Source of the DNA: an uncultured Collinsella sp.
Lineage (GTDB): Bacteria > Actinomycetota > Coriobacteriia > Coriobacteriales > Coriobacteriaceae
NCBI GenBank assembly: GCA_900542275.1
Contig: UQMW01000032.1
Span: 1 to 25,735 of the forward strand
Length of the DNA stretch: 25,735 nt
Reading direction: 5' to 3'
Shown: piece by piece, positions 7,327 through 14,795 of the stretch
Layout of the letters: each line of letters starts with the position of its first letter
Numbering within the stretch: position 1 is the stretch's first letter
Translations under genes and position numbers: made by a program
The notes under the pieces: generated by a model
What the model saw: the letters and a program-made list of their open reading frames with translations, nothing else
What the model was told of the DNA's origin: nothing
The model's database searches: none

Positions 7327-7411
7327 AAAGGGACAGGTTTATTTTGGCAGGTTTTATCTGGGCAAATGTCGAAACCACCACAAAGGTGCCTGTCCCCTTT
7401 GTGGTGGTTTT
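7327..7411. repeat. GGGACAGG repeat family C, copy 1
   Basis: A GGGACAGGTTTATTTT segment (7330-7345) is followed by a perfect 15-bp hairpin: AAACCACCACAAAGG (7372-7386) with its complement at 7396-7410, loop containing CCTGTCC. It lies between hicB and the folate gene. T residues follow the stem on the plus strand. Its form is typical of RAYT-associated REP elements. It may also act as a weak terminator. Confidence 0.7.
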
Positions 7412-7427
7412 GGCCCATGCGTTAACG

Positions 7428-7757
7428 CTATAACGCCGCGGCGATTGCTTCGGTCACAAACTTATTGAGTGACTCGCCCTTCTTTGCCGCCGCCAGTGCT
7501 GCCTGCTTGTGAAGCTCGGAGCCTGTTCTCACATTGAACGAGCCCTTAAAAGCCCGCTCTGGTTCCTTGCCCTTTTCGGCACAAAACTCAAGGTAATCGT
7601 CGACGGCGTCGTGGAAGCATTGCTCCACTTCTTCAGCCTTGGAGCCTTCAAATACAATTGCGTCCCTAATGCCGGCGACCATACCTGTTAGTACATGCTG
7701 CTCGGCATCGAACTCGACTGGGGCGAAATAGCCCTTGTATGCCAAAACGTTACTCAT
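7428..7757 (-). CDS. hicB: HicB family antitoxin
   Basis: A 109-residue protein with the HicB partially degraded RNase-H fold at the N-terminus (YKGYFAPVEFDAEQHVLTGMV, then EEVEQCFHDAVDDYLEFCAEKGKEPERAFKG) and a short ribbon-helix-helix-like C-terminus (SFNVRTGSELHKQAALAAAKKGESLNKFV). It should neutralise HicA and repress the operon. I chose the ATG at 7757, not the one at 7772, because GGAGG lies just before it and inside the longer version. Its start overlaps the hicA stop by 8 bp, so translation is likely coupled. No promoter of its own is seen. Confidence 0.92.
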   Translation of the reverse strand: MSNVLAYKGYFAPVEFDAEQHVLTGMVAGIRDAIVFEGSKAEEVEQCFHDAVDDYLEFCAEKGKEPERAFKGSFNVRTGSELHKQAALAAAKKGESLNKFVTEAIAAAL

Positions 7758-8013
7758 GACTGCCTCCGACATCCTGCAGAAATCGAACGATGTTTCGAAT
7801 TGTCCCCGCTGTCAATTCGTCAGATGGATGAGGCGCGTGCATCACGAACATCCTGCCATCTGAGGGCCTGTAGAAGCGAATGCGCGATCCGGATGTCTTG
7901 CCTTTGCTGTCCATTTCAAAGCCATATGAGGCCATGACTTTTAAAAAATCGGCATACCGATACGTCGAAGGGCAGCTAAACAGTTGGGCGATGAGTTTAT
8001 CGGCTCGAGTCAT
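7750..8013 (-). CDS. hicA: HicA-like mRNA interferase toxin
   Basis: An 87-residue toxin of the longer HicA type found next to YKGY-type HicB. It contains KTSGSRIRFYRPSDGRMFVMHAPHPSDELTAGTIRNIVRFLQ; the serine/arginine-rich strand and the H of APHPSDEL match the HicA dsRNA-binding-like fold, with the catalytic His in the HxPHP-type segment. HicA toxins cleave mRNA when freed from HicB. It has a GAGG RBS, lies first in the operon, and its promoter overlaps an inverted repeat (see 8028-8065). The toxin-first order is usual for hicAB. Confidence 0.88.
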   Translation of the reverse strand: MTRADKLIAQLFSCPSTYRYADFLKVMASYGFEMDSKGKTSGSRIRFYRPSDGRMFVMHAPHPSDELTAGTIRNIVRFLQDVGGSHE

Positions 8014-8027
8014 CCCGCCTCACATTC

Positions 8028-8065
8028 TGCAACTATATTCTAGTTGCAATTTTGATCCGATGCAA
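8028..8065 (-). promoter_or_regulatory. hicAB promoter and operator palindrome
   Basis: On the minus strand TTGCAT (8065-8060), a 17-bp spacer and TAGAAT (8042-8037) form a good promoter. The inverted repeat TGCAACT-7-AGTTGCA (8028-8048) covers the -10 box and predicted start site, 15 bp before the hicA ATG. This suits autorepression by the HicB C-terminal domain. Confidence 0.7.
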
Positions 8066-8075
8066 TCACCCATAC

Positions 8076-8108
8076 TATAGAACATGTGTACGTATAGAAC
8101 AAGTGTTC
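8076..8108. promoter_or_regulatory. TATAGAACA direct repeats
   Basis: TATAGAACA occurs at 8076-8084 and 8093-8101, 17 bp apart, and the second runs into GAACA-AG-TGTTC (8097-8108), a small palindrome. The ATAGAAC core is the same as in the operator-like repeats at 3063 and 3125. The role is unknown. Confidence 0.4.
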
Positions 8109-8109
8109 G

Positions 8110-8146
8110 AACCACTACAAAGGGGCCTGTCCCCTTTGTAGTGGTT
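8110..8146. repeat. Repeat family C hairpin, copy 2
   Basis: A perfect 16-bp stem: AACCACTACAAAGGGG (8110-8125) with its complement at 8131-8146, loop CCTGT. It lies 14 bp past the stop of the minus-strand peptidase gene. On that strand no T tract follows, so it is an imperfect terminator. The stem differs from copy 1 at paired positions (CACCAC versus CACTAC, with the matching change on the other side). Confidence 0.75.
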
Positions 8147-8159
8147 TTGCTTGCTGTGG

Positions 8160-11100
8160 TTAGCCCATCAGGTCGACTATGTTGAAGTTGGCGTTGCTCT
8201 TGGCGATGACGTCTCGGCCGCCAAAGACGCAGGTCGGCGACTCAGCTGCGATGCGCGTCACGTCGGCGCCGAGCGAGCGCAGCTCACCGGGCGTGGCGGC
8301 GAGCATCTGGGCGCGGCGCTCCTCGCGGGCGTGCGGATCGAGCCCGGCCAGGTAGGTCGTGTTGCGGCGCTTGGTGAGCGCGTAGGGCTTCACCGGCGCG
8401 TCCATGCCGCTCACACAGCTCACGATAAAGCCCTCAAAGGCGGCCTCGTCGGGCTCAAAGCTGCCGAGCCATGCGCCTGCGCGTTCCACGCGCTCAATCG
8501 AGGGGTCGATTGCCGGGTCGCGGTAGGTGTAGAACGCCGCCTGGCGCTCGCCGGCCGCGCGGAATCCGCAACCGTATGCGCCGCCCTTCACACGGATCTC
8601 GTTCCACAGGTAGTCGTAGGAGAGCGCGTTGGCGGCAACCGCCCAGGCGCCCGTCACGCCGAGCCCCAAGCGACGCGGGTCGCACGCGCTTGCCGCAAAG
8701 CAAATGTCGCTGGGGATGACGAAAGCCTCGTGACGGTCGCGCGGCGTCGGCACCACGAGCACGTTGCGGCCGGCATCGGCGCCGTCGCCTGCGCCAAGCC
8801 CCAGGTCGCCCGCGGCATCCCAGTACGCGTCAAAGTCCTCATCGCTGCCGGTAAAGCTCGCCAGGCAGCCGTCGGCCACAAAGATGCGGTCTGCCAGCTC
8901 GGCAAGCTTGGCGCGCAGATTGTCCAGTCGCTCGTCAAAGTGCTCGAGCAGATCGCGCAGGAACAGGTAGAAGTCCACGCCCGAAAGCTGCTCGCGTACC
9001 ACGGCCGAAGGCGAGCTGTAGCTCATCGCGCGGCCCAACGCCGCCGAATGTCCATTGTTGATAAAGCCCTGCTCAAGCCCAATGCGAATCTGCGTGAGTA
9101 CGTCGCGCACGCGGTCGGCGTCGGCCTCGAGCAACAGGCTCTGCGACCACACCTCGCGCGGCAGGCTCGCCAGCGCGTCGATCTTCTCGGACAGGGCGCC
9201 GGCGCTCACCAGCAGGTAGGGGCGCGCGCCGTCCACGTCGGGCTGCGTCATGACCTCGGTCGTAAAGCTCAAAAAGCCCAGCTTGCCGGCGATAAGGTTG
9301 TCGAGTTCCTCGGCCGAATGCTCGCGCGTGGGCAGCTGCTTGAGCAGGCGGCAGAGCAGCGTCACATAGGGCAAGTCCTCAAACGCGACGCAGCTTAGGT
9401 CGAAATACTGCATGGCGTAGGCCAGACGGTTGGTGGGGATGCCGTGGCACAGACAGGGGATGGGCGTGGTCGTGTCCACAACGAGCGGCGGCTCGGGGCG
9501 TGCCTCGCCAATGTCGGATACACGCAGGCGCGGCAGCGTGGCCTTGTCCTCGGGCGTGTCCTCTGCCTCCTGCGCGGCACGCAGCGCGGCTGTGCGCTCG
9601 ACCACATCGGCAAGCTCGGCATCGGTCATGGCGTCGCGCTTGGCGGCAAGCTCTGCCGCCTCGGCGCCTTCCGATCCGGCACCGGCGTCCACCGGCACCA
9701 GCTCGACCAGCGCCATGTGGTTGTTCTCCAGCACCAGCTCGCGCAGCAGGTCCTCAAAGTAGCTGCCGTCCAGCTCGCCGCGCAGCTCCTCGTACACCGG
9801 GCCATACTTGAGCGCCAGCGTCGCGGCGTCGTCATCGTAGAGCCAGGTGCTCAGCGCGTCGCACGCAATGGCCACGCCATCGGCGATGCCGTAGTCGCGC
9901 TGGCGCAGGTCGTATTCGTTGCTGCTGATGATAGCTTCCAGGCGCTCGCGCGGAACGCCGTGCTCACACAGGTCGCGGCAGGCGTCCTGGAACACGCGGC
10001 GCAGCTCGCGTGCCACACCGGGCTGCGCGTTTTGCAGCATGATGAGCTCGTAGGGCTGCAGGCACTCGGCCGCGGTGTAGCTCACCACGTTGCCGCCCAG
10101 GCCGGCGGCCAGAATGGCCTTCTTAACAGGCGCCTCGTTGGAGCCAAGCAGCGCCTCGAACAGGATGTCCGCTGCGATCGTGCGCTTGCGGTCGAGCGCG
10201 CTACCCAGCACAAGGCCCAGGCCCACCAGGGCGTTCTCGGGCGTGGTGGCCATCTCGACGCGCTTGTACTCGCAGGTCACGGGCGTCTGCACGCCCAGCG
10301 GATTGGGTGCCAGCGCGGACGGGTCCTCGCCGGCGGCAACGGCAGCGTCCATGCGGCGGCTCGCAGCGCTCGGCTGCGACAGATAACGCTCGTCCAAAAA
10401 CGCCAGCGCGCGGTCCACATCTAGGTCGCCGTAGAGCGTTATATAAGAGTTGGAAGGATTGTAGTGGCGCGCGTGCGTATCCAGGAACTGCTCGTAGGTG
10501 AGCGCGGGAATCGCGCGTGGGTCGCCGCCGCTCTCGTGCGCATAGGCGGTGTCGGGATAGAGCGCGGCGTTGACGGCGTCGTCCAGCACGCTCATGGGGT
10601 CGGACAGCGCGCCCTTCATCTCGTTGAACACTACACCGTTATAGCGCAGCGTGCCCTCGCGCAGGCTGGCGGCGCTGCCGTCGCCGCCAGCGCCCTCCGG
10701 CAGGTCCAGCTCGTAGTGCCAGCCCTCCTGCTCAAAAATGGTGGGCTTGGTATAGATGGCCGGGTTGAACACCGCGTCCAGGTACACGTCCATCAGGTTG
10801 TACAGGTCCTGCTCGTTGGTGGTGGCAACGGGGTAGATAGTCTTGTCGGGGTAGGTCATGGCGTTGAGGAACGTCTGCATGGAGCTCTTGATCAGGTCCA
10901 CGAACGGCTCCTTGACGGGGAACTTGGCCGATCCGCACAGCACCGAGTGCTCAAGAATATGGAACACGCCGGTGGAATCGGCCGGCGGCGTCTTAAAGCC
11001 AATGGCAAAGGCCTTGTTTTCGTCGTCGCACGCTAGGTGCAGCAGGCGAGCGCCCGAGGCGGTGTGGCGCAGCACGTAAGCGTCTGCGTCGAGCTCGGGC

Positions 11101-11198
11101 ACGGTCTCGCGGCGTTCGACGGTAAAGCCGTGGCAGGTGGTTCCGGACACCAGCAGCGCGGCGGCAGCGGCGCGCGGGTCGGTTGAGGTAGTGGACAT
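8160..11198 (-). CDS. M16C zinc metallopeptidase, presequence protease-like
   Basis: A 1012-residue insulinase-superfamily peptidase of the PreP/Cym1 (M16C) type, which degrades peptides of about 10-65 residues inside a closed two-half chamber. The inverted zinc motif HILEH is at residues 80-84, in HILEHSVLCGS, followed by KEPFVDLIKSSMQTFLNAMTYPDKTIYPVA, the hallmark of this subfamily. NEMKGALSD supplies the downstream acidic region. The C-terminal half carries the non-catalytic M16 repeat, with GGAYGCGFR typical of PreP. There is no signal peptide, so it is cytosolic. I chose the ATG at 11198, with AAAGGAG 7 bp upstream; the frame continues to 11399 but there reads through repeat DNA. Single gene with its own promoter. 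Confidence 0.95.
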   Translation of the reverse strand: MSTTSTDPRAAAAALLVSGTTCHGFTVERRETVPELDADAYVLRHTASGARLLHLACDDENKAFAIGFKTPPADSTGVFHILEHSVLCGSAKFPVKEPFVDLIKSSMQTFLNAMTYPDKTIYPVATTNEQDLYNLMDVYLDAVFNPAIYTKPTIFEQEGWHYELDLPEGAGGDGSAASLREGTLRYNGVVFNEMKGALSDPMSVLDDAVNAALYPDTAYAHESGGDPRAIPALTYEQFLDTHARHYNPSNSYITLYGDLDVDRALAFLDERYLSQPSAASRRMDAAVAAGEDPSALAPNPLGVQTPVTCEYKRVEMATTPENALVGLGLVLGSALDRKRTIAADILFEALLGSNEAPVKKAILAAGLGGNVVSYTAAECLQPYELIMLQNAQPGVARELRRVFQDACRDLCEHGVPRERLEAIISSNEYDLRQRDYGIADGVAIACDALSTWLYDDDAATLALKYGPVYEELRGELDGSYFEDLLRELVLENNHMALVELVPVDAGAGSEGAEAAELAAKRDAMTDAELADVVERTAALRAAQEAEDTPEDKATLPRLRVSDIGEARPEPPLVVDTTTPIPCLCHGIPTNRLAYAMQYFDLSCVAFEDLPYVTLLCRLLKQLPTREHSAEELDNLIAGKLGFLSFTTEVMTQPDVDGARPYLLVSAGALSEKIDALASLPREVWSQSLLLEADADRVRDVLTQIRIGLEQGFINNGHSAALGRAMSYSSPSAVVREQLSGVDFYLFLRDLLEHFDERLDNLRAKLAELADRIFVADGCLASFTGSDEDFDAYWDAAGDLGLGAGDGADAGRNVLVVPTPRDRHEAFVIPSDICFAASACDPRRLGLGVTGAWAVAANALSYDYLWNEIRVKGGAYGCGFRAAGERQAAFYTYRDPAIDPSIERVERAGAWLGSFEPDEAAFEGFIVSCVSGMDAPVKPYALTKRRNTTYLAGLDPHAREERRAQMLAATPGELRSLGADVTRIAAESPTCVFGGRDVIAKSNANFNIVDLMG

Positions 11199-11250
11199 AT
11201 GCAGTCTCCTTTGACGCCCCAACGGGGGCGAATCGAGTCGAATCTCCGAG

Positions 11251-11278
11251 AGTATACCCATATGGGGCCTTCGACCAA
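11251..11278 (-). promoter_or_regulatory. Putative promoter of the M16C peptidase
   Basis: On the minus strand TTGGTC (11278-11273), 16-bp spacer, TATACT (11256-11251). The leader then contains a CGCCCC/GGGGCG hairpin (11215-11230) just before the RBS. Confidence 0.5.
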
Positions 11279-11288
11279 TCTGCCGGAT

Positions 11289-11405
11289 GAGCGTGGATTT
11301 TCTGGCACACGAGCGTGGAAATTCGGACGTCTGCCGCACGAGCGTGGATTTTCGGACGAAATCGGCCGCCAAAAGCCCAAAAACCGTCCAAATATCCACG
11401 CTCGC
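11289..11405. repeat. Palindromic repeat family A, copy 2 (tandem form)
   Basis: GAGCGTGGA followed by an A/T-rich TTC occurs three times in direct order, at 11289, 11311 and 11340. An inverted unit, GTCCAAATATCCACGCTCG, lies at 11386-11404. The third direct unit and the inverted one can pair. It sits immediately upstream of the peptidase promoter. Confidence 0.7.
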
Positions 11406-11427
11406 GCGTCAAGTACGTATCTCTCAC

Positions 11428-11463
11428 CTCACATTCATCTCTACGACGAGGGATGAATGTGAG
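11428..11463. repeat. 12-bp hairpin related to the ATCTCTC repeats
   Basis: CTCACATTCATC (11428-11439) is perfectly inverted at 11452-11463. ATCTCTC also occurs at 11419-11425. The sequence resembles the longer arrays at 16551-16778. Confidence 0.6.
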
Positions 11464-11679
11464 ACAGGTATAAGATAAAAATCAATCGGCTTATCGGATG
11501 CATATACCGCCATCAGATTGAAGCTGTATGCGGAAATGGATGGACTCTACACCGCTTACGCAAAATAACCCCTCGTTTGCTAAAACATTATAGGAAATGG
11601 CGTGGAGTGCTAAAAAGTTCTAATACAATATAAGTCATTTATCTATAGGCTGCTGATTCCTTGTAAAGGTATGGTTGAT
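11464..11679 (+). promoter_or_regulatory. AT-rich upstream region of second GntR gene
   Basis: This stretch holds no gene. It is notably AT-rich compared with its surroundings. TGCTAAAA occurs twice (11578-11585 and 11608-11615), 30 bp apart, followed by TTCTAATACAATATAAG, which contains a TACAAT -10-like hexamer (11623-11628). It probably contains the promoter and an operator of the regulator gene, but no exact -35/-10 pair stands out. Confidence 0.4.
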
Positions 11680-12384
11680 ATGGTTGAGGCAAATAGCGTT
11701 ATCCCCCTGTACAAACAGATTGTTCGTGCGCTTTCTGATTCAATCGCCAACGGCACGTACCGCCCGGGAGATAAGCTTCCGACCGAGGCGGAGCTTATCG
11801 AGCAATTTGGCGTGAGCCGAATAACGGTTCGCTCCGCAATTAAAGAAATGGAAGATGCTGGGCTTGTTGAGAGGGCCCGCGGCAAGGGCACGTTCGTTTC
11901 GTCGGACACGCAGATGTATGCCGCGGACGACCGTGAGAGCTTTACCCATTCGTGCCAGCTTGCGGGCAAACAGGCGTCTACCAGGGTTCTCGAAATGGGC
12001 TGGGACTTCCCAAGTCTGCGAGACGCGAAGTTCCTGGGCGTAGACGATACCCAAAAGGTATTGCGTAGCCGTCGTCTGCGCCTTGTGGATGGCAAGCCCA
12101 CGATGCTGGAAACCAATAGCTATTCCGCTGCGCTTTCTTTTTTGGAGCATGAGTCCCTCGATGATTCGCTGATGGCGGTACTCGATCGCCAGGGGATCAA
12201 GATGGGTCCCAACACGCGTACGCTCGAGGTCTGCTATGCGAGCGAGCTCGAGGCGGCATACCTTAACGTGGAGCTGGACTCTTCGCTGCTTCTGTTTGTC
12301 GATAGACGTTATGCCCCAAGTGGCGAGCCGCTTTTCATCTCCCGTCAGGTGTACTGCACCGAGCGACTGAAGTTCTATTTGTAA
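11680..12384 (+). CDS. GntR family regulator with UTRA domain, PTS operon
   Basis: A 234-residue HutC/FrlR-type regulator. The N-terminal GntR domain has IPLYKQIVRALSDSIANGTY, LPTEAELIEQFGVSRITVR and GKGTFV; the UTRA domain begins near residue 90 and ends with EPLFISRQVYC. It directly precedes the mannose-family PTS and SIS genes in the same direction and is their likely regulator, responding to the phosphorylated substrate. I prefer the ATG at 11680 because AAAGG (11665-11669) is 10 bp upstream; the in-frame ATG at 11671 would leave only 1 bp. It is about 30% AT-richer in codon third positions by eye than recQ, but not clearly foreign. Confidence 0.9.
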   Translation: MVEANSVIPLYKQIVRALSDSIANGTYRPGDKLPTEAELIEQFGVSRITVRSAIKEMEDAGLVERARGKGTFVSSDTQMYAADDRESFTHSCQLAGKQASTRVLEMGWDFPSLRDAKFLGVDDTQKVLRSRRLRLVDGKPTMLETNSYSAALSFLEHESLDDSLMAVLDRQGIKMGPNTRTLEVCYASELEAAYLNVELDSSLLLFVDRRYAPSGEPLFISRQVYCTERLKFYL

Positions 12385-12395
12385 ATTAGCGATAG

Positions 12396-12417
12396 ATTGG
12401 TCGATTTACCGACCAAT
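12396..12417. promoter_or_regulatory. Palindrome between gntR and PTS genes
   Basis: ATTGGTCG-6-CGACCAAT is a perfect 22-bp interrupted palindrome, 12 bp after the gntR stop. No T run follows, so an operator for the GntR dimer fits better than a terminator. Confidence 0.5.
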
Positions 12418-12464
12418 TGTTACCGTTCGCGGATTTGGAAAATAGACACACCACGTAGGGTAGA

Positions 12465-12495
12465 TTGCTAATATACTTTGTTATGACAATATAGT
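12465..12495 (+). promoter_or_regulatory. Putative promoter of PTS IIA gene
   Basis: TTGCTA (12465-12470) is followed by AT-rich sequence with -10-like AATATA (12488-12493, 17-bp spacer) or TATAGT (12490-12495). The exact -10 is uncertain. It lies about 30 bp before the IIA start, and the RBS TTGGAG precedes the ATG. Confidence 0.5.
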
Positions 12496-12519
12496 ACGTC
12501 CTATTGGTATTGGAGAACT

Positions 12520-12939
12520 ATGAATAAGATATTGCTAGCGAGTCATGGTTATCTCGCCCAAGGCATGAAAAGCTCTCTGGAGATTCTGATGGGCACCAAC
12601 GACCGAATCGAGTGCCTGTGCGCCTATGTCGATGACGATTCAAGGGACGTCGCGGCGTTGATTGATGCATGGATGGAGACGAGGGACCCTGCCGACTCTT
12701 GGTTTGTCGTGACTGACATCTTTGGCGGCTCTGTAAACAACGAATTCATTCAGAGGCAGACCGACGGATCGTTTACGTTAATCGCTGGAATGAACTTGCC
12801 GCTGCTGGTGGAAATGGTTACACAGATGGACTCCCTGGATGCGGACAAGGCCAAAGCCGCGGTCGAGGGATCGCGTTCGTTTATTCAGCTTTGCGAGGCG
12901 GCGGACATGCTTGCCGGCGCCGAGGAAGAAGAGTTCTAG
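12520..12939 (+). CDS. PTS mannose/fructose/sorbose family IIA component
   Basis: A 139-residue cytosolic EIIA of the mannose family. The phospho-acceptor is His9 in LLASHGYLAQGM, and the conserved VTDIFGGSVNNEF loop is the usual D-x-x-G-G-S motif. It accepts phosphate from HPr and passes it to IIB. First gene of a IIA-IIB-SIS-IIC-IID cluster. The acidic C-terminus (AEEEEF) is common in free-standing IIA proteins. Confidence 0.94.
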   Translation: MNKILLASHGYLAQGMKSSLEILMGTNDRIECLCAYVDDDSRDVAALIDAWMETRDPADSWFVVTDIFGGSVNNEFIQRQTDGSFTLIAGMNLPLLVEMVTQMDSLDADKAKAAVEGSRSFIQLCEAADMLAGAEEEEF

Positions 12940-12955
12940 TTAGTTCTGGTTCGAG

Positions 12956-12967
12956 CCCTAGCTAGGG
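12956..12967. repeat. 12-bp palindrome in the IIA-IIB gap
   Basis: CCCTAGCTAGGG is a perfect palindrome in the 71-bp gap, 17 bp after the IIA stop. No T run follows. It may form a small mRNA hairpin or protein site. Confidence 0.35.
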
Positions 12968-13010
12968 GCCACACCTGTCATTCCCTTTATCACGTGCGGA
13001 GATGATAACG

Positions 13011-13484
13011 ATGATTAAGCTTACGAGAGTTGATTACCGACTGATTCACGGCCAAGTTGCCATGTCCTGGACTCACGCTTTGGATGTAGATTGCATCTTG
13101 CTTGCCAGCGATGCTGTGGCAAAAGACGACATGAGGAAGGCGGCCTTGAGGCTCGCCCGCCCCAACGGCGTTAAACTCGTCATCAAGGATGTTGACGCTG
13201 CTATCGAGGCGCTCAACAGCGGCGTTACCGACAAGTATTCGCTGTTTATCATCACTGAGACGATTGAAGATGTCTATCGTCTCGCTAAGGGTTGCAAAGA
13301 CATCAAAGAGATCAATCTGGGCGGAACCCGAAAGACCCCTGAGACCACGCTTCATCCGACCCCTGCGATCTTTGCGACCGAGAAAGATGCCGAGCATATC
13401 CAAGAGCTCCTGGGCGATGGCGTGGCCATCGAAATCCGTCAGGTCCCCAATGACGCTAAGGTGTTTGCCAAGGACGTTTTCTAG
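13011..13484 (+). CDS. PTS mannose/fructose/sorbose family IIB component
   Basis: A 157-residue cytosolic EIIB. The N-terminus MIKLTRVDYRLIHGQV carries the active His13 in the family motif RxDxRLIHGQV. It takes phosphate from IIA and gives it to the sugar entering through IIC/IID. I chose the ATG at 13011 with GGAG (12998-13001) 9 bp upstream; the ATG at 13002 lies within 1 bp of that RBS. A strong terminator follows. Confidence 0.94.
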   Translation: MIKLTRVDYRLIHGQVAMSWTHALDVDCILLASDAVAKDDMRKAALRLARPNGVKLVIKDVDAAIEALNSGVTDKYSLFIITETIEDVYRLAKGCKDIKEINLGGTRKTPETTLHPTPAIFATEKDAEHIQELLGDGVAIEIRQVPNDAKVFAKDVF

Positions 13485-13535
13485 CCGGAAACACGTTGAT
13501 GCTCGGCATTTATTGAACCAATGCTCTATGCCTAT

Positions 13536-13567
13536 GCCCGTCGATCATTTGATCGGCGGGCTTTTTA
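13536..13567 (+). terminator. Rho-independent terminator inside the PTS cluster
   Basis: A 12-bp stem, GCCCGTCGATCA (13536-13547) with 13550-13561, one G-T pair and two unpaired loop bases, is followed by TTTTTATT. It divides IIA-IIB from SIS-IIC-IID. Confidence 0.88.
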
Positions 13568-13601
13568 TTAAAGAAAAATCAAAAAAAATCTGAAATAGTT
13601 C

Positions 13602-13629
13602 TTGCATAGTTAGTTATATAAAGTATTAT
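13602..13629 (+). promoter_or_regulatory. Internal promoter before the SIS gene
   Basis: TTGCAT (13602-13607), 16-bp spacer, TATTAT (13624-13629), 50 bp upstream of the SIS start. It lies in a very AT-rich stretch directly after the terminator, so the SIS-IIC-IID part can be transcribed independently. Confidence 0.6.
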
Positions 13630-13679
13630 AACGTCATGGGATGAATGAAGGGTTCATCCAAGTGAGTTAGGAGTAAGGG

Positions 13680-14714
13680 ATGTTCAATTTCGATGAGCCT
13701 CGTTACGAGAAGGTTGTGAGCGATGCCCTCGCTCTCCGTCCTCAGATTGAGGCTGCCGTGGACGAGGTCTGCGAGCAGGGTTATTCCAACATCTTCTTCA
13801 TCGGCTGCGGCGGCACCTGGGCCCACACGCTCCCGATGAAGTATTGGGTCGAGACCACCACGGCCGACGTCGATGTCCACTGCGAGATCGCCGCAGAGTT
13901 CCTCACCTGCCCGCCCAAGACCTTCAACAAGGATTCTGTCTGCGTCTTCTCCACCCGTACCGGCACCACCCCCGAGATCATTGAGGCTGCCAAGTTCTGC
14001 CAGGAGCAGGGCGCCCGCACGCTGATGTATGTCTCCAACGACAACACCCCGGCCACCGAGTACGCCGATTACAAGTTCTTCAGCTTCGCCGAGGACGACG
14101 TTCTGTGCGAGGCCATCTACACCTACCAGATCACGCTGGTCGCCCGCTTCCTCAAGAACGCCGGCGCCTTCCCCAAGTACGACACCTTCATGGAAGAGTT
14201 CGGCAACATCGCTCCGTACCTCATCAAGGCCAAGGACGCTCAGGACGAGCGCTGCGCCGCCATGGCCGAGGACTTCAAGGACACCGATTACCACATGGTG
14301 ATTGGCTCCGGCATGCTCTGGGGTGAGGCCTACGACTACGCCATGTGCATCCTCGAGGAGATGCAGTGGATCAAGACCAAGTCCATCCACGCCGCCGAGT
14401 TCTTCCACGGCACCATCGAGCTGTGCGAGGAAGGCACGAGCCTCATCATGCTCTACGGCGAGGATGACACCCGTAAGCTCATGGACCGCGTGGACAACTT
14501 CACTCACATGCTCGCCGACGAGAAGGGCGTCAACGTCCGCGTGAACAAGTTTGACACCGCCGAGGTCGAGCTGCCGTTCAGCGACCCCGAGTTCCGCAAG
14601 ATCGTTTCCCCGATGGTCACCTACACCATCACCGAGCGTCTGAGCTGCCATCTCGAGCACGTCCGTAACCACCCGCTCACCACGCGTCGTTACTATCACC
14701 AGATGAACTACTAA
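13680..14714 (+). CDS. SIS-domain protein, probable 6-phospho-glycated amino acid deglycase
   Basis: A 344-residue double-SIS protein close to FrlB/GfrE/GfrF in length and layout. SIS domain 1 has IFFIGCGGTWAHTLPMKYW (about 38-56) and the phosphate loop STRTGTTPE; SIS domain 2 has MVIGSGMLWGEAYDYAMC and SIHAAEFFHGTIEL, the catalytic-region motif also seen in the paralogue at 3198. In the known Amadori pathways, a mannose-family PTS imports glucoselysine or fructoselysine as the 6-phosphate and this type of enzyme releases the amino acid and glucose 6-phosphate. Position between IIB and IIC supports the same role. An amino-sugar-phosphate isomerase or deaminase is the alternative. RBS TAGGAG. 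Codon use is strongly biased to C-ending codons, suggesting high expression. Confidence 0.88.
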   Translation: MFNFDEPRYEKVVSDALALRPQIEAAVDEVCEQGYSNIFFIGCGGTWAHTLPMKYWVETTTADVDVHCEIAAEFLTCPPKTFNKDSVCVFSTRTGTTPEIIEAAKFCQEQGARTLMYVSNDNTPATEYADYKFFSFAEDDVLCEAIYTYQITLVARFLKNAGAFPKYDTFMEEFGNIAPYLIKAKDAQDERCAAMAEDFKDTDYHMVIGSGMLWGEAYDYAMCILEEMQWIKTKSIHAAEFFHGTIELCEEGTSLIMLYGEDDTRKLMDRVDNFTHMLADEKGVNVRVNKFDTAEVELPFSDPEFRKIVSPMVTYTITERLSCHLEHVRNHPLTTRRYYHQMNY

Positions 14715-14735
14715 TCCTCTCAAATTGCTGCGGTT

Positions 14736-14774
14736 GTCTGCAGGCGAGCTGCGCAGAATGCCTCGCCTGCAGAC
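14736..14774 (+). other. 13-bp hairpin between SIS and IIC genes
   Basis: GTCTGCAGGCGAG (14736-14748) is perfectly inverted at 14762-14774, with a 13-nt loop. Only CTGTTT follows, so it is at best a leaky terminator. It may protect the 3' end of the SIS mRNA, giving more enzyme than membrane components. Confidence 0.7.
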
Positions 14775-14795
14775 CTGTTTCTGGGGTTGATCGAA

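Noticed and set aside
8151..9398. 415-residue plus-strand frame opposite the M16C gene
   Set aside because: The minus strand carries a complete M16C peptidase with all motifs; the plus frame has none and no RBS.
11199..11399. N-terminal extension of the M16C gene
   Set aside because: It reads through family A repeats and the likely promoter, and the RBS sits just before the ATG at 11198.
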